Source: Rhynchonema sp. JSB1_4
Taxonomy: Eukaryota > Nematoda > Chromadorea > Monhysterida > Xyalidae
Reading direction: 5' to 3'
DNA length: 64,000 bases
NCBI GenBank assembly: GCA_030248065.1
Contig: JASAMV010008324.1
Coordinates: forward strand, 1-64,000
The notes beneath the pieces were generated by a model, which saw only the letters and a program-made list of their open reading frames with translations, was not told the DNA's origin and made no database searches. Within the stretch, counting starts at the first letter, position 1. Every line of letters begins with the position of its first letter. The translations under genes and the position numbers were made by a program. Below are positions 1 through 11,600 of this stretch, in pieces.

Positions 1-245
1 GGGATATACGACGACGTGGGTACCCCGTGGGTACCATGTTGGGTACCGTAGGTACATTGGGTACCATGTATGTTGAGTACCATAGGTACCATGTATGTAC
101 TTTGTAACGTCAGCCTTGTCTGACGGAGTAAAATAATCTATGTGCCAGCACGGGGTAAAATAATCTAAGTACCTGCCTATACCCACGTGTATTGGACATA
201 GTTTTTGGCCATAGGGACGAAACACCACCGGGATATACGACGATA
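1..245. repeat. Degenerate GGTACC-rich tandem repeat
   Basis: No gene is seen here. Bases 1-110 are a degenerate tandem repeat built on gggtaccatg-like units. The 14-mer gggatatacgacga occurs at 1-14 and again at 230-243, so the block is bounded by a short direct repeat. Two copies of taaaataatct (around 130 and 158) resemble the subterminal motif of the inverted-repeat elements at 17340-18204 and 60510-60838. The block may be part of such an element cut by the window edge, which is inference. Confidence 0.5.
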
Positions 246-296
246 GGCCTTCATTCAGGGTTAGGCTTAGGCTTAGGCTGCCAGCCAGGAAGACAT
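246..296 (-). repeat. TTAGGC-like tract, inverted copy of the 5032-5300 unit
   Basis: Reads ccttcattcagggttaggc followed by further TTAGGC hexamers and then the GCCAGCCAGGAAGA sequence. The same string occurs in the opposite orientation in each tandem unit at 5032-5300. TTAGGC is the nematode telomere hexamer. The tract lies about 230 bases outside the left breakpoint of the partial polymerase copy. Confidence 0.6.
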
Positions 297-399
297 GAAC
301 AAAGGAGCATTACCTAACTTGTGCCCGAACTGTACCAGTGCCCATTTTTTGGTGCACGAACGACATGAATTCCCTTCTCTAACCAAAAGAATTGTTTTC

Positions 400-520
400 C
401 ACACATTTTATATTTTTCGGGGTTTTTCGTTTTCGGGGTTTTTCGTTTTCGGGGTTTTTATTTTTCGGGGTTTTTTTTCGGCGTTTTTTTCGGGGTTTTT
501 TTTCGGGGTTTTCGACCCCA
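400..520. repeat. Simple repeat (tttttcgggg)n
   Basis: Tandem tttttcggggtttttcgttttc units run directly up to the left edge of the partial polymerase copy at about 525. A related ttttttcggca array at 5405-5545, in the same orientation, ends just before the truncated end of the minus-strand polymerase gene. Simple repeats therefore mark both junctions. Confidence 0.7.
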
Positions 521-921
521 CCCTATCTTTTTGCGAACGGCGTTCGTGTTAACTATTGTTCTGCCTGATTCAGCAACAATATCTGCGTTATCAAGCAGGC
601 ATTTTTTGGTTTGTTTGCTGGTTTTGTTTCCAGAGCTCGTTTCCAACTCCGCAGAAAATGTGGAACGCATCAAACTGCCAAAAATACGACACAAAAAACT
701 GCCGGTTTTTTTTGATTTGCAGATCTCAGCCGGCTACCAGTCGATAATCGCGCATCCAGCCGAAGGTGAATGGGCGGACGTGGCACCGTTGCGTGTGTTG
801 AGCTTCGATATTGAATGCTCGAATCGAAAAGGTTGACTTGTCTTTATCTTCGTTTTTTAACGTTTTTTTCAAACTTGATTTAATGAGCATCTTTATGTTC
901 ATGGGGCGGTGCACAGTAAAA

Positions 922-1097
922 TAGGCCAACAACACGAGCCCGATTTCGTAGGTGGCAGGTTAGTCAAACTTTCAGACATGGCCGCTGATTTGGAAACGTC
1001 ACACCGTATGGTCTAATACAACGTGGTGCATAAGTATTTTCTTTTTCATTTCGTTTTGCAATTACACCACATCCGAAATCGGGCTCGTGTTGCCGAG
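922..1097. mobile_element. Short inverted-repeat element in duplicated intron 8 (plus arm)
   Basis: Ends are inverted copies of a cacgagcccgatttcg-type sequence. The equivalent intron of the other arm has the same element at about 12213-12385, so the insertion predates the duplication. A third copy lies at 59063-60068, interrupted by another transposon. No coding capacity. Confidence 0.6.
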
Positions 1098-2327
1098 TTT
1101 ACCTTTATCTGTCTGAATTTTTGTTGCTTAATGTTTCATTCAACGAGGAGTTGGAGCGATTTTGCCGCTCAGTTTGATATTTCGCAGCGTCGCGCCTCAA
1201 AACCCTATTGACTCTCCAAAAAATAGATGTTTATTCTGCGAATATGTTTTGAGCACGTAATACGGTTATATCTTGTCATCTGCACCGAATGAACAGGCAA
1301 TATTGCAAACGTGCAGCTTTCCCATCGTGTCTTCCCCATAAGAATACCTTTTCTTGCCCGCATCCAGGTGTGTTCCCCGAGCCGGAGCACGACAGCGTCA
1401 TTCAGATCGCCAACATGTGCGTGCGTCAAGGCGAGAAACAGCCGTTCGTTCGCAATGTGTTCACGCTGAACACGTGCGCTCCCATTGCCGGCTCGAAGGT
1501 CATTTCGTGCAAAACGGAGGAGGAATTGTTGAAGGTTGACTTGGGTTTGGTGATTTGGTTTGTTTGGTGTTGAGTTTATCTCGGTGGAATGTATCAAACT
1601 CGGATCGGCCCTGTGTTAGCGACGCGATGCTTTGTACAGAAAGTGAAGACCTTTCGAGAGTTCAATTTTCCTCTGGTCGATTGGCAACGAAAACGTGACT
1701 GCCGTCATGCCAACGCAGATTAGAAAATGTTTCATCTTTTGGCTAACGAACGACGTTGAAGGATAGAAAGTGCGCTAATTTTTCTAATGACTTTTCATTG
1801 CCGCAACGTATCATACGAACAAAAACTGACGCCTTATTTTGTTCAGGAATGGGCATCGTTCGTGCGTCAAATCGATCCGGATATTGTGACCGGCTACAAC
1901 ATTCAGAACTTTGATCTGCCCTACTTGTTGGATCGAGCTAAACATCTCAAGGTTGGTTTCGGGCTGGATCAAGCATCAGATGAAGGTCATTTTGTTGTAT
2001 AAATGCACAGTTATCTGTCAGTAACCTAAAGGTAATTATCTTGAAGCGCGCTGGAAAAGGTAAAACGGTCAAACTTGGATTCAGGTACAAGGTTTCCACT
2101 ATCTCGGCCGAGATCAGAAGCGCCAAACCACTGTGCGACAACTGACAATGCAATCGAAACAGATGGGAAATCGAGTGAACAAACAGACCAAGATGGAGGG
2201 CCGCGTCGTGTTCGATTTGTTCCAGGTTTGTCTACTTTCTTTTCTTCTTGTGCTTGTCCTGTTGTCAAGTTTTGTGATAGGTCGATCTTTATCTATTTTG
2301 AGCGCCAGACTTTTCATGAGCATGTTT

Positions 2328-2553
2328 GTATCCGGCGATTCAGCATTTTGACCGCGGCCAACGCGTTCCGACCCAAGTATATATGTAAAGTTGATAAACT
2401 GTCCGGTCTTCCGTCCTATAAAGAGATGCAGTGTTTATTTGCGCGTTGTTTTACTTTTTTTTCAAACTGCACATCGACGATGTGTTCTTTGTTCCCGGTT
2501 TCGATTTGCTTTCGCAGACGGTCGATGGTCATCGTACATTAGATGGCCGTGTG
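2328..2553. other. Segment of about 225 bases present only in the plus arm
   Basis: In intron 11 the plus arm reads gcatgtttgtatccgg up to gagttcgtaatcg. The minus arm has only gcatgttcgtaatcg at the same place. The extra segment has no coding sequence or clear terminal repeats that I can see. It is either an insertion in this arm or a deletion in the other. Confidence 0.6.
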
Positions 2554-4338
2554 AGTTCGTAATCGACACCCATAACGTAAATATGAAGGCCAGACTTGTT
2601 CCGTAACTTCAATCTTCTATATTCAGGTCCTGCAACGTGACTACAAACTGCGCAGCTACACGCTCAACAGTGTCAGTTTTCATTTCCTCAAGGAACAGAA
2701 GGAGGACGTTCAACATCAGATCATCACTGATCTGCAGGTTTGTGACGTCGCATTCATATGGAACGAAGCAACAGCGGAAGTTTTAGGATGAGCCAAAAGT
2801 CTTGCATAGGGATGATAAATAGGTTTGGTTCCTTGGCATTGTACACGGGAAGAGAATGTTTTGACAGCTGGGTATGGGAGATCGTCGCGTTTCACTTTTC
2901 TGTTGCCATGCATCCAGCTGCTGTAATAAGAAAAATAGAAATTTAAATGTAACGAACGTCCAAAAATATTCTGGCAAGGCAAGGGTATGTTGTGAAGAAA
3001 TAACCATTTCATGAGCTCCGAGGTTATGTCGACAAGCTTAATTTTCGTTATCAGTACGCCGCTCCTGATGACGAACTTATATTCTGTTTCTACATTTTCT
3101 CAGAAAAAGGTATTTTTGTGCTTCAATTGCAACTCTGTCTCTCTTATTAAAAATAAAGTCAACGATCAAACTTAAATCAAAAACCTAAAAATCACGACAA
3201 CGACAACAACATTTCGACGATTCCATCTGCAGAACGGCGATGATCTGACACGTCGTCGATTGGCGGTCTATTGCCTGAAAGATGCCTATCTGCCGTTGCG
3301 ACTGTTGGACAAACTCATGTCCATCATCACATATATGGAAATGGCGCGAGTCACCGGCGTGCCACTCGATTTTCTGCTCACGCGCGGACAACAGGTGATC
3401 GGATTGTATTGTGATTTTTCTTTTGTTTTCTTTTCTTGGTTTTCCCAAATTTCCCAGTCTCGGTCTTCGGATCGGTTCAATAATTTCGTCTTGATCATCG
3501 AGTATATTTCGTGAGTTACTGTTATGGTTAATTTCAACCAGCGTTCGGTGATTTCACGTTTCACGACAACTACAAAACACTTTTACGCCAGTTGGAACTA
3601 GTGGCGCCGATAAATCTCGAACTTCGTTATCGTTGATCAGTGATTACCAACATCAATTCATTCATTTGTTTCAGGTGAAAGTCATCTCTCAATTGTTGCG
3701 CAAGGCCAAAGAGAAAATGTTGCTCATCCCTGTGATTCAGTCGTCCCAATCTGATGAGACCTATGAGGGTGCCACTGTCATAGAACCGATGCGAGGGTAA
3801 GGCACGTGGTGTTGTTTGAATTTTGCCAAAAATTCAATTTCCATAACTGCCATCTGCCGCGGATTTGCATGCATGCAGGCGCGATTTGTGGCCAGAAAAT
3901 GTTTTGCAACTGGTTGATATAATAGTGTTGTTGCGTGGTGCTTTAGTTCTGGCCTTGTTACCAAAACAAAAATCATAAAGAAAAAAAATCATACAAAGAA
4001 AACTCCAATCACAACACACACACAATTATTGTCCAGCTACTACAACCGTCCAATTGCCACGCTCGATTTCGCGTCACTATATCCGTCCATTATGATGGCA
4101 CATAATCTCTGCTACACAACACTCATTCAGAGTCAGAGCATTCGTGAAGGGTTGGTTTTCTCTTCATATAGTCTTTGATCTTTCTCTTATTTGTTATTTT
4201 ACATTTTCTTCAGACTTACCAAGGACGACTACATCAAAACGCCGGCGCATAATTACTTTCGTCAAGGCCAGTGTGCGAAAAGGATTGTTGCCGCAGATTT
4301 TGGAGGATTTGCTGGCGGCTAGGTGAATCTGGTTGACC

Positions 4339-5030
4339 CCATAGAAATTTCGTTGGATATCTTCATCATTTAAGTACACGAAAAACGCCCTGTACAATTC
4401 GACTAAATATTAATCTCTTTTCACATGTGCCTGTGGCGGCCTAATTATAAAAATGGAAAGTTGTGACAGATTAATTTCTATTAGTAGAAGACACCATAAA
4501 AAGTGAGAGCTTGATGAAGGCAGCAATGAAAAGGAAAAAACAGAGAAATAAATGAAGTCAAAAAAGCGAGCAAGAGCAAATTTAAAAAAGTGCTCAAAAA
4601 TAAAAACATTTTTTGTAAAATACTAAATAAACTAACAACCTAGCCCCATAAAAAGCAGAGAAAAAACGAGTTCCTAGAGAATCGGCTTTTACAACCATTT
4701 TCTAGACTAGGAAAAATTAGAAATTAAATTAACGAAAGAAGAAATTAATAATAGCTAGATAAATGGCTGTCTTGTTTCGGCCATGAATGTAGACAAGCAC
4801 CGATTCAGAACAGCAGTTAGGCCTGTACTTAAAAAAGTACACCCAGGCGGGTCTTCAGTACATCCTGCTGTTCTACCTGCAACTAACTGGGGCAAAAAAG
4901 GTAAAATTTTAAAAAACAGAAGGCAAAAACTGAGGCTGAAGATAAAAACAAGCGCGATGAGAGCAGGAAAATACATAAAAAACATGCGTAAATGTGTGAA
5001 TGGCGGAGCAAAAAACACAGAATGCGATAA
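4339..5030. other. A-rich intergenic spacer, nothing recognised
   Basis: Follows the right breakpoint of the partial polymerase copy. AT-rich, with no exon, RNA gene or clear repeat that I can support. The small open frame around 4783-5046 has no recognisable content. Confidence 0.5.
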
Positions 5031-5031
5031 G

Positions 5032-5300
5032 CCTAACCCTGAATGAAGGCCTGTGCCGTTCCATTTGTGTGAATATGTTCTTAATGTGGACAGGTCTTCC
5101 TGGCTGGCAGCCTAAGCCTGAATGAAGGCAAGTGCCGTTCAACTTTTGTAAATATTTTCTTCATGTGAACAGGTCTTCCTGGCTGGCAGCCTAAGCCAAA
5201 GCCTAATCCTGAATGAAAGCCTGAGCATGTGTACTTTTGTGGATGTGTCGTTCATTTGAACAATTCTTCCTGGGTGGCAGCCTAAGCCTAACCCTGAATG
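5032..5300 (+). repeat. Four tandem units of about 80-90 bases with telomere-like hexamers
   Basis: Units begin near 5032, 5111, 5193 and 5284. Each contains cctgaatgaaggc (or a variant), then divergent sequence, then cttcctggctggcagcctaag. The unit junctions contain GCCTAA hexamers, the complement of TTAGGC. A single inverted partial unit lies at 246-296, so these units flank the partial polymerase copy on both sides in opposite orientation. Confidence 0.7.
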
Positions 5301-5404
5301 AAGGCTTTGGCAGCTATACTTTCGTGAACGTTTCCTTTATTTTGGGCAGATTTTCCAATTTTACAATTGTGGGGGTGATGTTTCATTTGTGGGTGAATCC
5401 CAAT

Positions 5405-5545
5405 TCGATCCCCAGCATTTTTATTTTTTCGTCATTTTTTTGTTTTCGGCATTTTTTTCGGCGTTTTTTGTTTTCGGCATTTTTGTTTTCGGCATTTTTT
5501 TCGGCGTTTTTTTTCGGCATTTTTTTCGGCATTTTTGACGGCCAC
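5405..5545. repeat. Simple repeat (ttttttcggca)n
   Basis: Tandem ttttttcggca/ttttcggcg units. The array ends about 60 bases before the last visible exon of the minus-strand polymerase gene (5611) and resembles the array at 400-520. Confidence 0.7.
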
Positions 5546-5610
5546 TGTCATCCACCGATCTAATTACAAAATGAAACAGAACAAGATGAAAGCAATCACA
5601 ACGTGCTCAC

Positions 5611-8600
5611 CGTTCAATCAACAACTTCGCCAAACATTTGTTCAACACGGTCGCCACCAACGGACAATTGTCGCGTCGCACTGTCTCGATGCCTTTGCAG
5701 TCCATCTTGTCGTGTTTGTCCGGTTTGGTGAAGTACAGACCCGCGTAGCGCTTCTTGTTGATCAACAGGTACGGACAGTACACCTGAACGTTGGGATAAG
5801 TTCTTGAGACATTGTTTTTGGCATTGGCATGGCAACAACACGCCTTCAACCCAACACATTAGTGAGCCGAGCGTGAAATATTAAGGAACATTTTTGTGTC
5901 AATAGCAAGAATGACAATATTCACGTCCAATGCAGTGGCTACTTCTGAGGGGGAGATGCCGGGGTACTGTACCCAGGATTTTGGGGGGAATCCAATTTGG
6001 GGGAGGGGGTGGGAAGAAATTTTAAGGGGAGATACTGTGCCTAACTACTTTCGCGAGAATTCAATTTCATAGGTTAAAATGTGCATAAATCGCGCGGAGC
6101 GCGCAGATTTTTGCACTTTTGGTCGATTTTGACCCGATTCTTGCCCATTTTGGACCAAAAAAGGATACTTTTGGGGTGAAATTTCGGAACAATTGGGGGA
6201 AATACCGTACCAGAGAGGGAAAATTACTCTGCCTTTGGGGAACCCCGACCCTACCCCCCTCAGCCACAGCACTGTTCACGTCTATGAAATGTGCCTTCGG
6301 TGATGCAAGAGGCAAAAAAGCCACGAGGCAACGGTGATGCTTTAAAGTGACTCTACAATTGAATGTTGACCGCGTTTGTTTGCAGCCATTTTTTCAGAAA
6401 ATGAAGGCAAGGTATCAGAAACCCAGATTTAGGGAATGGATTTTCAACTCGTTGCTTTGTCATGTTAGTTGGAGCCCACATATTTTCACAGGAGGAGAAA
6501 AAATGAAAAAGTTTTAGGCGGGCCTGTGCAAGACACAAGGTAATCCAATCTAAGATATTTTCAGCGTTTTATACACAGGCGTTTCTATGTTAAACGAGAT
6601 ATAAAGCATTGCACGAAAAGCCAGGTGTGACAAATGATAAACGAAACGCTCCGAAAAATGAAGCCTTTTTGAAGCACCCTTTTACTGCTATATAATTTTA
6701 GGCATCTGTGGTGAATGAAATAAGTTGTCCATTGCAAATAAAAATCGTCTAATTATCCTGTGTTCAGGATGTGCTTTTCGTTTTTCAAAACCCTACACAG
6801 CTCACACAATGTTTACCACCAACACGCGCAAGGCAGCCATTCCACAGCGCACACACACAACGACAACACACAGCCAGCACAGCGACAACACAGCAATGTT
6901 TCAGCTGGCAAGCTTTGTTGTGTGTGTGCGCTGTGGAATGGCTGCCTGGCGCATGTTGGTGGTAAACATTGTGTGAGCTGTGTAGGGTTTTGAAAAACGA
7001 AAAGCACAGCCTGAACACAGGACAATTAGACGATTTTTATTTGCAATTGACAACAATTTCATTCTCCACAGATGCCTAAAATTATACAGCAGTAAGAGGG
7101 TGCTTCAAAAAGGCTTGATTTTTCAGAGTGTTTCGTTTATCATTTGTCACACCTGGCGTTTCGTGCAATGCTTTATATCTCGTTTAACATAGAAACGTCT
7201 GTGTATAAAACGCTAAAAATATCTTAGATTGGATTACCTTGTGTCTTGCAAAGGCCCGCCTCAAACTTTTTTCATTTTTTCTCCTCCTGGCTGTGAAAAT
7301 ATGTGGGCTCTGTGAAACATCACAAAGCAACGAGTTAAAAATCCATTCCCTAAATCTGGGTTTCTGATAACTTGCCTTCATTTTCCAAAAAATGGCTGCG
7401 AACAAACGCGGTCAACATTCAATTGTAGAGGCACTTTAAGCCAGAATGACTTCCAGTGCCGGTTTTGTTCTTCACTCTCGCTCATCATCCCATTGGTGCC
7501 GTGGATTAAACTGAACATCATAAAAACCGAACAACCGTCACTGGCTTGGGAGACAATTTTGTACTGAGCCGCCTTTTGTTCCACAATTGTTCCGATACTC
7601 CAAACAAAAAAACGTTCTGAACAAAAGAACACCACAAAAAAACAGAACGCACCTTTTCGAATTCTAGTCGAATCGGATTCGGGAACGTCGCGCTGACGGC
7701 CACGGCAGCCTCGGCACCGAGTCGCATCGCTTCGCTGATCTCATCCACACCAAACGCCACCATCACGGAATCCGTGTCGCCATAGATCACCTGATAAATG
7801 ATCGAATTTTCAATTATTCGCTGTGAAAAATTGAAAGAAAGGAAAATATTGGCCGGTATGCACTTTGCTGACAATGACAACTGCAGGCTTTTTTGATACG
7901 GTACAACATTCAAGAGACTTCTGGAAAAATATATATTATTCAGCGTACAAGTCATTTCGTTGGTTAAAACTGGTTTTGAATCAGTTGATTGATTAACAAC
8001 TCAGAATTTCAGAATATTATCATATCATACGAGAATCACGTAACCAGATGCTGGATTCAACCCCTCCCCCCAACTCAGTTCCGCGCCAATGCCCCGAAGG
8101 CAAAGCGTACAGGAAAGTGCCAGAACCTGTGCGTCTTGAGGATATCCTTTGTCTTTCGTGTACTTGGCCTCAACGGCCTGTTTAGTTGCTTCGATCATCT
8201 GACGGCCGAACGCAGTCACACTCTGAAGGTTTATTTATTTGGTTACCAAAAAATGGTGCAAAAAGCAACAAAAGGAGACATAACAGGGCCAGTATTTTTT
8301 AAAGGTGCTATGGCTATGGAGCTGCTCCTAATGTGATTTGGCCGCGTGACTGTTCGCACGAAGAATACAAAAACAAAAATATGTGGAAGCCACTAATCAC
8401 GTCTGACATGAAAGTTAGACAGCTTACATAATAAATAACTTTTACGTTGGTTGGTCCCAACTAAAGGCAAGCGCAAATCGTTCAGTTAAGCCACGCGACG
8501 GACGAGGGGCAAGTTCGATCAGATCATCAGGCTTGCTGCCGAGCTTACTCTTGAAAAATAGATAACGAACAATAATAACGGAAATGAAAGACAAAAAACA

Positions 8601-11600
8601 CGGACCTGCGAGATTTCCAAACAGGGCAGTTTGCCCACGGTCGCACCGGTAAATCCATAAACCGAATTAGCACTGATTTTCAATGCCAGCTGACGACCAT
8701 CCAGCACCATTTTGCGAAGCGGATCCGTCTCTTTCTTCAAATCGGCCTTGGCGCGTTTTCTGAAATAAAAACAATTTATCCGGTGAGTAAAGTCAACCCA
8801 CGGGAAATCTTTTATGATCTGATTTTATTGCCTGTCGGGAATCTGTAACCATTTTGTTGAATATTTTGATTTATTACCATCAGGACGGAATTATCAATGG
8901 GCACTTTTTCTTCATATTTCTCATAACAATGACGGAACATTTTTCGTTTTCGTAATGAGTCAACCAGATTCACCTAGCCGCCAGCAAATCCTCCAAAATC
9001 TGCGGCAACAATCCTTTTCGCACACTGGCCTTGACGAAATAATTATGCGCCGGCGTTTTGATGTAGTCGTCCTTGGTAAGTCTGAAGAAAATGTAAAATA
9101 ACAAATAAGAGAAAGATCAAAGACTATATGAAGAGAAAACCAACCCTTCACGAATGCTCTGACTCTGAATGAGTGTTGTGTAGCAGAGATTATGTGCCAT
9201 CATAATGGACGGATATAGTGACGCGAAATCGAGCGTGGCAATTGGACGGTTGTAGTAGCTGGACAATAATTGTGTGTGTGTTGTGATTGGAGTTTTCTTT
9301 GTATGATTTTTTTCTTTATGATTTTTGTTTTGGTAACAAGGCCAGAACTAAAGCACCACGCAACAACACTATTATATCAACCAGTTGCAAAACATTTTCT
9401 GGCCACAAATCGCGCCTGCATGCATGCAAATCCGCGGCAGATGGCAGTTATGGAAATTGAATTTTTGGCAAAATTCAAACAACACCACGTGCCTTACCCT
9501 CGCATCGGTTCTATGACAGTGGCACCCTCATAGGTCTCATCAGATTGGGACGACTGAATCACAGGGATGAGCAACATTTTCTCTTTGGCCTTGCGCAACA
9601 ATTGAGAGATGACTTTCACCTGAAACAAATGAATGAATTGATGTTGGTAATCACTGATCAACGATAACGAAGTTCGAGATTTATCGGCGCCACTTGTTCC
9701 AACTGGCGTAAAAGTGTTTTGTAGTTGTCGTGAAACGTGAAATCACCGAACGCTGGTTGAAATTAACCATAACAGTAACTCACGAAATATACTCGATGAT
9801 CAAGACGAAATTATTGAACCGATCCGAAGACCGAGACTGGGAAATTTGGGAAAACCAAGAAAAGAAAACAAAAGAAAAATCACAATACAATCCGATCACC
9901 TGTTGTCCGCGCGTGAGCAGAAAATCGAGTGGCACGCCGGTGACTCGCGCCATTTCCATATATGTGATGATGGACATGAGTTTGTCCAACAGTCGCAACG
10001 GCAGATAGGCATCTTTCAGGCAATAGACCGCCAATCGACGACGTGTCAGATCATCGCCGTTCTGCAGATGGAATCGTCGAAATGTTGTTGTCGTTGTCGT
10101 GATTTTTAGGTTTTTGATCGTTGATTTAAGTTTGATCGTTGACTTTATTTTTAATAAGAGAGACAGAGTTGCAATTGAAGCACAAAAATACCTTTTTCTG
10201 AGAAAATGTAGAAACAGAATATAAGTTCGTCATCAGGAGCGGCGTACTGATAACGAAAATTAAGGTTGTCGACATAACCTCTGAGCTCATGAAATGGTTA
10301 TTTCGTCACAACATACCCTTGCCTAGCCGGAATATTTTTTGGACGTAGTTCCTTACATTTAAATTTTTATTTTTCTCATCACAACAGCTGGCTGCAGTGA
10401 CAACAGAAACGTGACAATCTCTCATACCCAGCTGTCAAAACATTCTCTTCCCGTGTGCAATACCAAGGAATCAAACCCATTTATCATTTCTATGCTAGCC
10501 TTTTGGCTCATCCTAAAACTTCCGCTGTTGCTTCGTTCAATATGAATGCGACGTCACAAACCTGCAGATCAGTGATGATCTGATGTTGAACGTCCTCCTT
10601 CTGTTCCTTGAGGAAATGAAAACTGACACTGTTGAGCGTGTAGCTGCGCAGTTTGTAGTCACGTTGCAGGACCTGAATATAGAAGATTGAAGTTACGGAA
10701 CAAGTCCGGCCTTCATCTCTACGTTATGGGTGTCGATTACGAACATGCGCATGAAAACAGTCTGGCGCTCAAAATAGATAAAAGATCGACCTATCACAAA
10801 ACTTGACAACAGGACAAGCACAAGAAGAAAAGAAAGTAGACAAACCTGGAACAAATCGAACACGACGCGGCCCTCCATCTTGGTCTGTTTGTTCACTCGA
10901 TTTCCCATCTGTTTCGATTGCATTGTCAGTTGTCGCACAGTGGTTTGGCGCTTCTGATCTCGGCCGAGATAGTGGAAACCTTGTACCTGAATCCAAGTTT
11001 GACCTTTTTACCTTTTCAAGCGCGCTTCAAGCATGGATTTTTTTTAACCAAATTTAGTAGCTTTTTAGCTACTAAATTTTTTTGAAAAGCTAGTAAATTT
11101 TCAAGTTTAGTAGCGTAAAAGCTACTAAATTTTTATATTTGGGGCAAAAAAGCTAGTAAATTGGCTTTTCAGCAGAAAAAAGCTACTAAATTTTTAACTT
11201 TCCTAGCTTTATGCTACTAGCCCATTTTGAAAAAATAAACCCTGGCTTCAAGATGAATTACCTTTAGGTTACTGACAGACAATGGTGCATTTATTGAACA
11301 AAATGACCTTCATCTGATGCTTGATCCAGCCCGAATAAACCAACCTTGAGATGTTTAGCTCGATCCAACAAGTAGGGCAGATCAAAGTTCTGAATGTTGT
11401 AGCCGGTCACAATATCCGGATCGATTTGACGCACGAACGATGCCCATTCCTGAACAAAATAAGGCGTCAGTTTTTGTTCGTATGATACGTTGCGACGACG
11501 AGTTATTTGAAAAATTAGCGCATCAAAAAGCATTTTCTATCCTTCAACGTCGTTCGTTACCCAAAAGATGAAACATTTTCTACTCTGCGTTGGCGTGATT

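Larger units (their letters stand above)
525..4338 (+). pseudogene. Partial inverted copy of DNA polymerase delta exons 8-16
   Basis: Nine exons match exons 8-16 of the minus-strand gene at 5611-15496: 723-831, 1368-1534, 1847-1951, 2085-2225, 2627-2737, 3233-3394, 3675-3796, 4037-4150 and 4214-4322. They cover the exonuclease motifs ([27 protein letters not shown]) and polymerase motif A ([10 protein letters not shown]). The exons upstream and everything after motif A are absent. The last exon is 109 bases against 108 in the other copy: an extra base near 4255 (attactttcg against attatttcg) shifts the frame. Introns are also nearly identical to those of the other copy, so this is a DNA-level duplication, not a retrocopy. 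Similarity starts at about 525 and stops at about 4338, in both cases inside introns. It cannot encode a polymerase. Confidence 0.9.

Noticed and set aside
246..280. True chromosome end
   Set aside because: Only three or so TTAGGC units, followed by genes and repeats on both sides; it is at most an interstitial tract.
5032..5300. CRISPR-like regular repeats
   Set aside because: The units are degenerate tandem repeats of a eukaryotic genome without unique spacers of constant length.
6772..7025. Paired open frames reading almost the same protein on both strands
   Set aside because: They are the two arms of the foldback palindrome, not genes.
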